The notes beneath the pieces are model-generated. The model was not told the origin of the DNA. It saw only the letters and a program-made list of their open reading frames with translations, and ran no database searches. Shown one piece after another: positions 1-12,129 of a DNA stretch of 64,000 nt; the first letter of the stretch is position 1; each line of letters starts with the position of its first letter. Position numbers and translations under genes: made by a program. Origin of the DNA: Metallyticus violacea (taxonomy: Eukaryota > Arthropoda > Insecta > Mantodea > Metallyticidae); assembly GCA_030762175.1 (NCBI GenBank), contig JAUJEO010000019.1, positions 440,001-504,000 on the forward strand. Direction: 5' to 3'.

Positions 1-238
1 TAGCACGTGTTCATATGTTCATTGAAAGGAGGAAGGGGGCATTAGACCTGCTTACAGTATTAAATAAAGTTACATATTATTATTGTGATGTCATGTAAAC
101 TATGAATTTATTAAAATGTAAATTGGAACTTGCACAGTGAAGCCAAACTTATAATTGATATTATTGCATGATTTAGTTGAACTACACACTCTTAATGATA
201 GATTTGGAAGTGGTCATTGAAGGATTAAAGAAAAAGAA

Positions 239-643
239 ATGGTTAGAATAAAATCAGAAAAAATTTTTAAAGACATGGTTAAAAAGAATACAGCAGTAAC
301 ATATAGTAACACAATAAAATCCGTAAATGGTAAAGGTGTTGTTTATACTAAAGTCGATAAAGGAAACAGAATAGTAATATTAGATAAAGAGGATAATAAT
401 ACTAGAATGCAGAATTTGTTAAATAAAAAAGAATATGTGAGAGTGTGTAGTTCAACTAATCATACAATGATGTCCATTAAAAAAGAATATGTTCAGATTC
501 ATTCAGACCCATTGAAGGAATGTATTAATTCAATCAGTGATGTTCTAAAATCATGCACAGTTATCCCAAAGGAAACAGTATACAAAATAAAACAGAGCAA
601 CCCATTTGTATATATTTATTTATTTTTTTTTTTTTTTGAGTAG
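239..643 (+). pseudogene. PLE polyprotein N-terminal fragment, cut by SINE insertion
   Basis: This open stretch resembles the region before the RT core in the intact copy at 12998-15451: both have [15 protein letters not shown], then an LD block, then KIKQSNP/KITQSNP. It loses homology at about residue 122, where the poly-T of a SINE begins, and its last residues are translated repeat. It is the 5' fragment of a broken transposon gene, not a host gene. Confidence 0.7.
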
Positions 644-912
644 TGGTTAATTCCCCTTTTTTCTGCTGAGGCACCACAGGCGGTGGGCACTGATGATACA
701 TAAGATGAAATGATAAATTGGGAAAGGATTTTTTTTTTAAGGAAGGAAATGTACCAGGCCTAAGTTTAGGGTACCTCCCTGGCATTTGCCATTTATGAGG
801 AATGAGGAAAACCTGGAAAAAACCTCACTCAGGGAGAATGGTCCTGGCAGTATTCGAACCCCAGATCTCCCACTCAAGAGTCCGCGCTTTAACAACCTTG
901 GACACCTGTGAT
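613..912 (-). mobile_element. tRNA-derived SINE (family 2) inserted in PLE
   Basis: Read on the - strand it starts with a tRNA-like head. An A-box-like segment near 880-905 and a B-box-like GGTTCGAATxC relative near 853-866 are followed by a body, and it ends in poly-A (poly-T at 622-637 on +). The same unit occurs at 52212-52517. It interrupts the PLE RT region, so it is younger than that PLE. Confidence 0.75.
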
Positions 913-1379
913 GGTATGAAGATGATATGCCTCCCATCATTAACAATATCAATACTCCTTCATACTATTTAGCAAAATGACTAGCTAATAGATTCAAAAC
1001 ATTACCTTAATTTCAAAACAGGAGTATAAACAATTCATGTCAGTTAATAGAAAAAATTAAGGACATAAAATTACATCCCTCTGACACTCTAATATCTTTT
1101 GACATAGAATCGCTGTTTCCAAGCATACCAAAAGAAAAACTCCTAATTTATCTACATGATTGGCTTAAAACAAGTGGAAAATTAATGATGCACACATAAA
1201 AGAATACATCAAACTCACAGAAATTTGCATAAACCAAGCTTATTTTACTTTCAAAGGAAAATTTTATAAACAAGAAGCAGGACTTAAAGTGTGCAGCCCC
1301 TTATCTCCATTTCTAGCTAACCTTTTCATGAACAGATTTGAAACACACTCAACACAGCTTTTCCATTCATATTTAAGGT

Positions 1380-1646
1380 ATGTATAGATATGTCAACGAT
1401 ATATTTGTCATAGTTAATAAGAAACTCATTGATGATGCCTTAAAACTTTTGAATATACAAGAAAGAAACATACTGTTTACATACAAAACAGAAACAGATA
1501 ATATGTTGCCATTCTTGGATATTAAAATAATGAAACGTCAAGGAAATCTGGAATTTGGAATATACAGAAAGAATACCATGCAGACAATCACATCAAAGCT
1601 GACAGTTATAACCCCACAGCACACAATGCAGTTATCAGCATTTTAA
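1380..1646 (+). pseudogene. PLE reverse-transcriptase palm/thumb fragment
   Basis: The fragment begins RYVNDIFVIV, the equivalent of [10 protein letters not shown] in the intact PLE, so one aspartate of the catalytic YVDD motif is replaced by Asn. It continues through the LLNIQ, LPFLDIKI and FGIYRK blocks that follow the motif in this family. The frame is then lost. Confidence 0.75.
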
Positions 1647-2438
1647 CACATCGGCTAGTTAACCTACAAATTAGAAAAGAAGAATATTTTGATGAATACA
1701 AACAAATTGAAGAAACAGCGGTTAAAAATGGTTTTAAAAAAGAACTAGTACACAAAAAGGTACAGAAATTCAAGAGACAAAAACGTATCAAAGAAACCAC
1801 AACACTTTCAGCAAGAATAGATAACCTAATTTTTTAAAAAAAAAATCACATATCATCCATAGGCTACAAAAAAATTTCAGAATATTCTTAAAGATTTTAA
1901 TATCAGGTTGGCACTGGTTAACAGATTTAATGTTTAAAACCTACTGATAAATAATGTTAATGACAGTATTTCTCAAGAGAAAAAAAAACAGGTATTTACA
2001 AAATAAGTTGTGCAGAATGTTAAAAAAATCTACATTGGAAAAACAAAGAGAAACATAGGCACACGGTAAAAGGAATATTTCAGGATCATAAAGTACAAGC
2101 AAATAGAGAAATCAGCAGTAGCATATCATTTTTGGACAGAAAACCACAACGTGGTGAATAAAACAAAATTATTAAAAATCTGTACAAGGACCTACAGAAC
2201 TAGCAAGTTGGGAGAAAATTTACATCTACAAATACAAAGACAGTCGAATGAACTTCGACACTGCTGGGGATGAAAATATAAACAAGTTTATCACACCGCC
2301 ATCAGAGCAGAATGCACATTCCCACAGCTTAACGAATTATCCGACAGTTAAATTTTAGCCTGGTTGATGTTCTTGAAACCAGTTCTATATATTATAAGTA
2401 AATAAAGCATTAGGAGTTCAACTAAATCATACAATTAT

Positions 2439-2869
2439 ATGAGTTTATTCTTGCCAGATTTTTATATTTGTAGCCATTTTGAAATAATATAATTTGAAGT
2501 TAAAATTTTTGGGCCTGAGGACTTTGAATTAATGAGGTTTTGCTGTGTGTAAGGAATATTATATATTCTGTACTATACTAACATATCTAAAACATGTACA
2601 TGTTACTTTGAATAAAATAAAATTGAATTTAATGGAATTCTGCATCATCACCTCTGTGTTAAAAAAACTTGTTCCTGGTAGGTGCTACATTCATTGTCAG
2701 AAGGCCACTACAAGCTTGGATTTCTTTTATTTTTCAATGAAAGACTAGCTTTCCTCAGAGTAGATTTTTGTGAAATGATGTGGTCGCATTGTTTTTAAGG
2801 AAACCACAGAGCTTAAGTTGCTGAATGCATTCTATGGTATACTTTCTGCAGTAGTGCTTCATATATGAA
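2439..2869. other. Intron spacer, nothing recognised
   Basis: AT-rich DNA between a PLE and a mariner relic. I see no coding, tRNA-like or repeat signature here. Confidence 0.4.
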
Positions 2870-3539
2870 GGTTATCCCAGAAACCTGGAGCCTCACATAG
2901 AAGAAAACACCATAAGACAAATGTGAAGCCTATATTTTGACATATTCTCTTTGTAGATGCTTTTGGCAATGCTTCTGCAGTACTCTTGATTCCAAACTCA
3001 AGAAATTTTTCTCAAGGCTTTCAAAATAGTCACTCACTTCACTTATGACATCAATATCACACTGAAAATACCCACCAAATAAGTTTTTTTGTAGTGTGGG
3101 AAAGAGATGAAAGTTTAACAGTGCTAGATAATTGAATAAGGAGGGTGTTCCAACAGATCAAACCTGCAATCATGTATGGTTGCTATTGCAACAAAGGACA
3201 TGTGAGTAGATGCATTGTCCTGATGGAAAATCACCCCTTTGGATATCTTCCCTCATTATTTGATCTTCAACATCTTCTATAATTTTCACACTGGAGAAGC
3301 AAGGCACTGTCTGGCTTTGGATTGACTGTTTGGGAGGTGATCCACCAACACAATAATCTCTGCATCCCGGAAAGCTATCATCTTCCCAAAAGGTGAAATG
3401 GACTTTGGCCTTCTTGGGAACAGTGACCAGTATATTTCCATTGCTTGGATTGACTTCAAACAGTGCAAGATTTTGTTCTATGGTTATGTGTCCTGTTAGA
3501 TTTTGCTCATTGGTTTTGAAAGCCAACATGTAGAAATGT

Positions 3540-4317
3540 CAAAAACTTAATAGGTTCCCTAAAGAAGAAATTGATCGAGAATACCACCACACTATTAACT
3601 GAAAAAGAGAGACCGATTTTTAAAAAATTCACCTACCATCCAGCAGCTATGAATAAATTCCAAAAAAATTTTAAAGATATAAATTGGCACCTGTTAACAG
3701 ATACACTCTGAAAAATGCTTTAGTGGACAACAGTTTTAATAACATTCCACAGGAGAAAAAGTCAGGCATCTACAAAATAACATGTAAAGAATGTGATAAA
3801 ATATACGTTGGAAAAACTAAAAGTAATATAGGAACATGGTTAAAGGAACATCTCAGGAACATTAAGTACAAACAGATTGATAGGTCAGCAGTGGCACACC
3901 ATTTTTGGAAAGATAATCATGACACAAAAAGAGAAATAAAGTTACTTAAAGAAGCACATGGAAGTACAGAATTGGACACCATATGGGAGAAGATTTACAT
4001 TCATAAACATAGGGATCATCTTATGAATTTCAACACTACAGGAGAATGCAATACAAATTTCCAGTTTATAAAGAAAAAAATACCACCAGGATGGAACCAC
4101 AGTCCTCATAGAGGTTAGTTTCTCGTACCAGTCGTCAAGTTGGTTGAAGATGGAGAGGATGTCTCTTCGAAATCGGTTCCACCATATTTAAAAGTAAGTG
4201 AAGCATAAGAGTGTGTTAGATGACAGATTAGATATAATTTACATTTAACAAGCTTCACTGTGTGAGTTCCAACAGAATTTTTTAAAAATGTCTTATTTTT
4301 CGAAAGTTCTTAAATGA
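3540..4317 (+). mobile_element. 5'-truncated PLE with perfect 12-bp target duplication
   Basis: A + strand PLE 3' fragment of 778 bp. It holds the GIY-YIG endonuclease, a degenerate hammerhead-like stretch (TTGAAGA ... GAAAT, 4144-4177), the GTAAGTG module and then a sense copy of the leader (4252-4274), so the copy runs past the 3' end into leader sequence. The 12-bp duplication on both sides is exact. Confidence 0.88.
3684..4118 (+). pseudogene. PLE GIY-YIG endonuclease fragment
   Basis: It carries SGIYKITCKECDKIYVGKTK, followed by the EH, AHHFW and WEKIYI blocks seen in the intact copy. This is the single-strand-nicking endonuclease domain typical of PLEs, with the CxxC knuckle between GIY and YVG. 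The RT is missing because of 5' truncation. The domain itself is open. Confidence 0.8.
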
Positions 4318-4629
4318 ATGTAGAAATGTTTTTCATTTGCAAAAGGCCATGAACATTGCACTCCATTGTCCTTGTCAACATCTGCAGCTCCTCCCCAATG
4401 TGCGTGATGATCACACATCTTTCAGCCAAGATCATATTATGCACTTTGTCCCCATTTCCCCCTGGCCTGCCTGAGCAAGGTTCATCATTCACACTCATTC
4501 TTTCATGCATAGTTCAGAAACCCATTTCTTCACATGACAGAGAAAGGAGCATACTCTTTTAATGTTGTTACAATGTTATGATGAGTCTTCTTGGGTTGTA
4601 ACCCCTTTTTATGCAGATACATAAACAAC

Positions 4630-5464
4630 GTTGCTCTCAGCTCTTTTATTTCCATTTTTGCTGTATTCATGCATTTGTTCTCTTATAGGTTTAGCAATGA
4701 CACATAGGATCCTCAGAACTGGAACAAATTTGGCAATAGATACAGGAGAGGAATGTAAAATGGAATCTACAAATTATTTTATAATTGGGCCAGTGGGTAT
4801 AAGACAGTTTCAGGACTTAAGGGATGATTCCCATATATCACTGCCTTCCTCTCCCCCATTTTTAAATAAAGATTAATAGAACTTTTGTATCATTTTAACC
4901 ATAAAGTGTTGATTGAATACTGGATTAGCTGAAAAGTTTTCTTCAATCACAATGCAAAATCCATTAGTCAATAATGCGTAATCCATCATCTTAGAAGGAT
5001 AATTCTACTACATTTTTTTTCATTTGGCATTATAACATGGTCTGAAGACAAAATATTGAGCCTATATTCATGGGAATATTCAAGAATAGATATAGAGTAC
5101 AGCTTTAACATGATATAAATAATCTCTGAATGTGATTACCAAATAGCATACAACTGTCATATGGTGCTGTCATACTGTAACAAGTTCAGAAGAAGAGGTG
5201 ATCTTGTCAGTAAGAAGAATGGCAAATTGCATTTCCTTTTTGTTTAAATAATAATAATTTATCTAAATGCCTTTTTTATGTTCAAGATGCATGCCAAAAA
5301 CACAATATGCAACACATCTAATTTATGCACTAAAAACTTAATATACAGAAACTAAAGAATGTTAAACACACTTTAAACCCATTTCCAAATCATGGGTCAC
5401 TGCATTTAAATCTGATGTGTACTGAGTATTGGGTGATTTTTTTATATAAGGATATTGCTTTCAG
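4630..5464. other. NDUFS2 intron, nothing recognised
   Basis: AT-rich sequence running to a polypyrimidine/AG acceptor at 5463-5464. The short open frame at 4631-4876 resembles nothing I recognise. Confidence 0.5.
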
Positions 5465-5628
5465 GATTTGCCACTAGGACTTCTGGATGACATTTATGAA
5501 TTTGCAAGTAAATTTAATGAGCGCTTAGATGAAATTGAAGACTTGTTGAGCAGCAATAGACTCTGGGTACAACGAACTGTTGACATTGGTATTGTGTCAG
5601 CAGAAGATGCCCTTAATTATGGTTTTAG
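5465..5628 (+). CDS. NDUFS2: NDUFS2 coding exon (internal)
   Basis: Starts in phase 0 after TTTCAG and ends two bases into a serine codon before GTAAGT. It encodes the [13 protein letters not shown] ... [15 protein letters not shown] stretch of the quinone-site subunit. Confidence 0.95.
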
Positions 5629-8600
5629 GTAAGTGTTATGTACACAATTAAATTTGAATCTGAAATTAGTATAGAGGCAATGTGTGTTTAATAAGAATAG
5701 AATGGGCATTAAACACTAATAAAAAAAATAATAAGAATGAAACTGGTAAATTTGTTCACTTTTCACTGTTTCAAGGTATATTTCAGTTAAGAATACAGTA
5801 AATGTCATAACAAAACCAGGGGACCACTAAAATTACTTTGTTATAGAATAATTTCACTATATTGAAATGTAGTATGTTTTGTAAAAAGTATGCACAGTCC
5901 TGATCTGGCTTATTCTGTAGTTTCTTCATATTTTGAATGTAAGCCAAAAAATATTCCAAAAATAAAAATGTTCAACGTGCATTGCATTTGAAGAGAATCA
6001 CAAAGACTGTTCGATAAAGATTATAATAATTTTTTACAGGCATAATTTCTGATGCTAAAATTTAACTCCACAATATTTTGCTAGCTTAATTTTTAATGTA
6101 CATTTGATACATGCTATTAACATGCTGCTCTGAAACTCTGCTTCCATCTCAACAATTCTTCAGCTGAGCATATGCTATGTTAAAGGATGCTATGAAGAGT
6201 TTGTTCTTCCCTGTAGCACAGCTTGAAGATGGTTTAAAACTGTTTAAAGAGGCAGAAACAATAAATTTCAAAAGACAAATAGGACCCAGCCCTCAAGTTA
6301 GAAAGCACAAACCTCACTGCTTTCATTATGAGAAAGGATCATTGAATAACATTAAGAAACCCTTTCAGAAATTCTGAAAATTTCACTGGGTGCCACCCAC
6401 ACGGTAACTGAAAATTTACACATGAGCCATGTTTTTGCACAATAGATTCCAAGACTGCTTATTGCCAAACAAAAGGAAATTTGCATGAGTTGAAGATGAT
6501 TTTACAGTAAGATACAGAGCTTCTTTCAAAAATAATCCACTGCTGATGAAACTTCACTACAACATTTCAATCCTGAGGGCAGATAGCGAAGCTCTGTGTG
6601 GAAATCTCCATCATCAAAACAAAAAAATAAAAGTTGTTGTTCTGATGGGAAAGTTATGGTCATCTCAAGGAATGGTTTATCAGCATGTCATAACTGCACC
6701 ACAATTATAAGTGGGAAATACTATAAAGATTTCGTGAAAATGCCATATCACAAATCAATATCCACATTTCCATGCAATGAGCTAAATACTGCACCACAAC
6801 AGTGCACCACTACATATTGCAAATGTTGTTGCTGAATATTTCACAAAAATCAAGTAAAGTGTATCCCTCACCGTCCCAATAGTCCATATTTAGCCCCTTG
6901 TGACTTTTTCTTTTTCCCCAAATTGAGGAAAAACCTTTGTGGGAGGCATTTTCCATCATCAGAGCAATGGAGAAGACTGTGGAGGCAATTCTAAAGAACC
7001 TGTCAAAAATTATGTCTTTGAAGACTGGCAGAAATGCAGTGACAGGTGTATTTCATCCAACAAGGACTACTTTAAGATCAAAATTATGAGGATGGGGAAA
7101 AGTATGTTATAAAAAAAAATTATTGAACAGCTCTCATATTTAAAATATAACAGAGTTTGTCAAAATTTAATATTAGTATATAAGAAACACATGTTAGGCT
7201 AGCAGCTGCCATATTGGTTATTAGATTAAGAGTTGCCATGTAGGTTCAGAAGCCATTTTGCAAGATCAGTAGACTGATTGATAGAATGCATAAGTGAAAG
7301 AAAACAAATAGGGAGAAACATTTATAAAAAATCTGTTACTTACAAAACTTACTTTAACTTATGCCATTCATTTATCTGTTACCTTTTTTATATATTTATA
7401 TATTTTAATACAAACAATAGATAACTTTAGTAATAAACCACCACCACCACCACCATGGTAGGTCCATAAGTTCGGCTAGGTAGCATAAAGACAAAAAATA
7501 TATTTCACTTTTCAATATAGTTACCCTTTATAGCAATTCATTTCTCACATCTTTGAATTAACATTTCAATCCCCTCCCAAAAAATAGTCAGAAGTCTTAT
7601 CTGCAAAATGGGCATAAAGAGCATCCATTACTTCTTCGTCACACTTACATTTCATTCTTTGAAGATCCTTCTTGGGTTTTGAGAAGAGGAAATAGTTACT
7701 GGAATTTAGATCTGGTCTGTAGGGTGGATGGTTGATCTTCTTGAAGCCACATTTCTTCACAGCTTCCCAGCTTCCTTTGCAATAAGAGCTATGTGCACAG
7801 GCACATTGTCATGGAATAGGCACACACAACCACTCACCTTTCCTTACCTTTTCTCTTTGATGGAAGCACATAGTCTGTGCACTAGGCCAGCATAGTACTC
7901 CCCATTTACTATGGTGTTCCTCTCCTTGAAGTCAATGAAGAGCATTCCTCCCAAAAGATTGTGGCCATGATCTTCTTGGTTGACTGAGTGACCTTGGCCT
8001 TTAGAGGCAGTGCTTCTCCAGGTTTACACCACTCCATTGATTCTCTTTTGGACAAGGGAGCATCGTTTCATCTCCTGTCACAGAGGTTTACAGAAATTCT
8101 CTCTCGTTGCCTCAGCAGAGCTCCAAAAATGCTTGACAACATACCACATGGTGACTTGTTGCTGCTTTTGGACTGAGGAAAGAAGTCTAGGCACCCATCT
8201 TGCCCTAACCTTATTCATGTTTAAATGTTCATGAATAATTCGAAGGACTGTTGTTTTAGAAAGACCCAACCTTCTGTTATTTGTGTAACTTTGAGTCGCC
8301 AGTTTTCTATAATTTCTCCTTCCACAAGAGCGATGTTTTCAGGAGTGAGCACCTCCAAGGGCTGACGTGCATGCTCTTTGTCTTCAGTACTTTCTTGACC
8401 CATTGTTTTATGGTAGAATATGAGGGGGATGCTTCTCCATATACATCGTCCAATTGCTGTTTAATTTCATTAGAAGTAAGTCCTATTTTGAAGAACTTAA
8501 CAACAGTTCATTCTCCATTTTGAACATGTCACAATCTTCTACACATAGTCTTCTTTATGCAACTATATATGAACAACTGAACACAGCGGAGTGGAAGTTA

Positions 8601-8765
8601 CAGCTGCAATTATTTACTTAATAAATAAGGTATGACACCAGATAAGGATTATGTGAATGCAATAATCCATATTGGCGAGGCCGGAAACTTATGGACCTAC
8701 CCTCGTACTACTACTTACTAATATTTCTTGTTGATGTTGATGATGATATTATTATTTATTATTAA

Positions 8766-8798
<33 letters not shown>

Positions 8799-11374
8799 AT
8801 TAACAGTTACATATTAAAATTAACAATTGTGTCAGCAACTTCTCCTCCTCTCTGTTTATTTTCCTTAGCCTCATTTGTATCTACATCAGCAGTCTTTCAA
8901 GGTCTTGCTCATAGACAAACACACAGAACTATCCAATCATTTTCTGCTTCTGAGTTAGTGCTTGGCACTTTATTTTGTTGGACATTACTTCAAGAATGAA
9001 CTACACCAACCTTGGTAAAGCAATTCACACACTTCCACCTTCAGAGTTTTCCGTTCACCATTTAACATTTGCATTGTTTTAAGTATGTTAATACTAGATA
9101 GCATCTAGTTGATTTGGTTTATTTATGGACGCTCTCTAACATCTCAGGTATTCACCGTACCATGCAATTCAGGGCATGTGTACTTTTTATATCTGTTACA
9201 TTGTAGCATATTTGAAGCATGAGCTAATTCATGTTAAAAACATGTCTTTCTGGCAGATAGTTTAAGCTCTATGTAAAGAGCTGGCATATGGATCTCTTAC
9301 ATTCTAGAGCTTGATGCAAATTAGCATGTATGTACCTGTCAAATTAGCTTCTAAGGTACCTGTCATGTACCATATACTGTATGGTCAAGCAAAATATCTT
9401 CAAAGGTTTCACCAAGATATCTAGAAATGAGAAATAGTTATTATTTTCCATTATTAATTGTTGTAATCTGTCTCACCATGAGGGCAGATTGCAAATTTAC
9501 CATTGGCATACTGAAACCAACATTTACATTTCAGGTTTCTTGATGCCAGTAATTCCTCCTCAAAAATGTCATAAAGATATTAAAAAGTAGAGGTAACAAA
9601 GGAGAGCTCATTGCAGCTACTTTTGTTTGATAAACTCCTGCTGTGAAGATAATATGCACATTAGATACATTTTCATCAGGAATGCATGCAAGAAAGTCAA
9701 GCTTTTCATTTACTGATTCTATGGATTCTGGGTTTAACCTGCATTCAATGATTATGATTGTTGAAATGTAGGCTTACTAGTGGTATGGATTCCCAAAAAT
9801 GTAGGTCTATGCAGAAAACCTGTGGTTTTGGTGACTTATATGTCATATCTTGTTGCACTGGACAAGGAAAAAAATTGAAGGGATTTGTTACCATATGTAT
9901 GTATATATTTCATGTTAATAACACTGATTACTATGAGTTCAATGGCAGACCTTCATATGTGCATATACCATAACCAAAAGTATTTGGATTTCTTTTTGGC
10001 ATTAAATAAATGTTTCTTGATCATAAACATTTTTAACATTAAATTTCAGCAATAGCTTCTCTTTATTGTTTGTTACTGCAGTGAAAAAACACCTTTTAAG
10101 GTCCCAGCATAAAAATCCTAAGTATGGCTTCCTTCGGAAGGGAAGTAAAGCCATGAGTCCCATGTCATACATTTACAGCATGAAAAAGAACCTCAAGCCT
10201 GAAAGAAGAGGCATCTGAGCAAAATTTGTCGGTCGTTTCACACTCGGAATAGAATGGGATGCTGATGACCTGAGATGTTAAAGAGCATCCTTAAATAAAA
10301 GGAATCAAAAAAAAAAAAAAAAAAAAAACCTTGACTTGAAAGGAAATAGAATCTAATGAATCTAACATGCCAAAAGAAAATAAAACAGGTTTAACGTTAC
10401 TGAATAGGTCCAATTAGAATTAATTGATATCATTGTATGATTCAGTTGAACTACACACTCTTAAAGCTTCACTTACTTTTCATAAATGTATGGAACCAGT
10501 TTCGAGAACATTTAGTTCCCATCATCAGCCAGGCTAAAGTTCAACTGAAAGCTTCAATTAAAGTTCAGTTGAACTTTAGCCTGGCTGATGATGGGAACTA
10601 AATGTTCTCGAAACTGGTTCCATACATTTATGAAAAGTAAGTGAAGCTTTAAGAGTGTGTAGTTCAACTGAATCATACAATGATATCAATTAATATGATT
10701 GGCTTCACTGTGCAAGTTCCAATTTACATTTAAATATCAATTAGAATTGTTTATGGAAACTTTCTCTAAAACATGTTAATTCTATTTTGTCACAGTGGAG
10801 TGATGCTGAGGGGTTCAGGCATCAAGTGGGATCTTCGTAAGGTACAGCCATATGATGCCTATGATGAAATGGAGTTTGATGTTCCAGTTGGAACGAAGGG
10901 TGACTGTTATGACCGCTACTTGTGTAGAGTGGAGGAGATGCGTCAATCCCTACGCATTATTGATCAGTGTCTTAACAAGATGCCACCAGGAGAAATCAAA
11001 ACAGATGACATGAAAATCACTCCTCCTTCAAGGGCTGAGATGAAGGTTGGTAAAATCATGGATTTTAATTGTTTATGACACTGAAAGACATCAACATTAA
11101 ATAGCTTTTCTAATAGTATGTGTGTGTAACAAGTTGTTCTTGAAAACAAGTATAAAGGTGTCATTCATTAACTTATAAAGAAAAAAAAAACCATTATTGC
11201 ATGTATTGATTGTTAGCAGTAAGAAACTTTTTACTTCTTTGTCTTCTACTATTTGATCTTCTTTACATCTGTGGTGGGCAAGAGGTCAACCAAATCTAAT
11301 AGTCAACTGGCAGGTCATGAATGGTAGCTCTTAGTGATCTGTATCAGTATGAATTTAGAACTGACGTCATCACC

Positions 11375-11433
<59 letters not shown>

Positions 11434-12076
11434 TCTATACAATTTTTTGGCAAGTGAAATAAATCAAATACATTCTGAAAAAATGCACAACATTCTGGTT
11501 GTCACAAAGCATACATAGAGGTGGAGATAGGTACTTACAATTCCTAGAAAACTGTGTGTAGTGGGAACCTTTTATCGTGATTCTTTAATTCAGGAGGTCC
11601 ATAAATTAGTAAGGATTACAAGAAGTTTACATGAAAGTTAAAACACAACTGAACGGTTCTCAGTAGATAAAATGTTTTAAAATGCTTAATCTACTGGAGA
11701 TTTTATACTCGTTTTCACTGTGTTGATTCCTGAATATTTTAAAATTGAAACTAAACTATTATTGATTACTGTAATAAATTAACTAGTCCTGTCTTATTTT
11801 GTTGAACTGCGGTGTCAAGTATTGAGTAATATGAAGTTTTTTTTTTTATAAAAACAAAATAGCAAATAAACTATCTTTTTGAGCTGACTTTATCACCAAA
11901 AATAAGATATTAATTAAATGTGTTCTTTCAGTTATATGGGATTGGTCTTTATGTTCCCTCCTAAATATATATAATAAAAATTAAAAATAAAGTAACTCTT
12001 GGAACAATTTATCTAAAATAACAAGAACTAGAAAAGTAGAAATTCATAAACACTTAAATAGTAACACCAATATCTC

Positions 12077-12129
<53 letters not shown>

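Larger units (their letters stand above)
113..2438 (+). mobile_element. Decayed Penelope-like element, 5' end inverted, hit by a SINE
   Basis: The body reads in + orientation and encodes pieces of a PLE polyprotein in shifted frames. Visible parts are the N-terminal DKGNRIVILD-type block (about 350-390), PIINNIN (about 930), RT palm (FDIESLFPSIP-like, about 1095), YVNDIF in place of YVDDIF (about 1385) and GIY-YIG remnants (1995-2250). Positions 119-205 are an inverted copy of the element's own leader and 3' end. An 11-bp direct repeat with one mismatch (102-112 and 2439-2449) looks like an aged target-site duplication. A SINE interrupts the RT region at about 613-912. Stops and frameshifts show it is dead. 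The RT and endonuclease identity is firm; the exact ends are inferred. Confidence 0.82.
2870..4620 (-). mobile_element. Decayed mariner transposon split by a PLE insertion
   Basis: The - strand translation gives mariner transposase blocks in broken frames. From the right: a GRP-containing N-terminal region (about 4310-4510), then GKMIAFRDAE..VLVDHLP (about 3340-3400), FHQDNASTHMSF (about 3190-3230), and HPPYS...FHLFPTLQKNL (about 3070-3140). The order fits one mariner read right to left. The 778 bp at 3540-4317 are a PLE that landed in it; a perfect 12-bp duplication at 3528-3539 and 4318-4329 marks the site. TIRs were not identified, so the outer ends are approximate. Confidence 0.8.
7461..8697 (-). 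mobile_element. mariner transposon, full-length but dead
   Basis: Terminal inverted repeats (ggtccataagttc at 7461 and its complement ending at 8697) are flanked by TA (7459-7460 and 8698-8699), the mariner target. The length, 1237 bp, is normal for mariner. The - strand shows the transposase in order: [10 protein letters not shown] (about 8340), HTH-like [17 protein letters not shown] (about 8225-8265), a [14 protein letters not shown] block (about 7900), and [23 protein letters not shown] (about 7665-7730). Frameshifts separate the pieces. Confidence 0.88.
10422..10737. mobile_element. Palindromic PLE mini-element with two hammerheads, 11-bp TSD
   Basis: An almost perfect palindrome (arms about 10422-10549 and 10564-10691, 14-nt loop) made of two opposed PLE 3' ends, each with a hammerhead-like core. 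The right end extends into a sense leader (10702-10724). An 11-bp direct repeat (10411-10421 and 10738-10748) bounds it. It has no coding capacity. It lies just upstream of an NDUFS2 acceptor. Confidence 0.85.

Noticed and set aside
3170..3529. 119-codon open frame as a host gene
   Set aside because: The neighbouring frames carry mariner transposase blocks in order (VLVDHLP, FHQDNA, HPPYS), so it is a frame-shifted part of a mariner relic.
10300..10330. Poly-A near 10308 as an mRNA polyadenylation site
   Set aside because: It is the tail of the SINE at 10100-10327.
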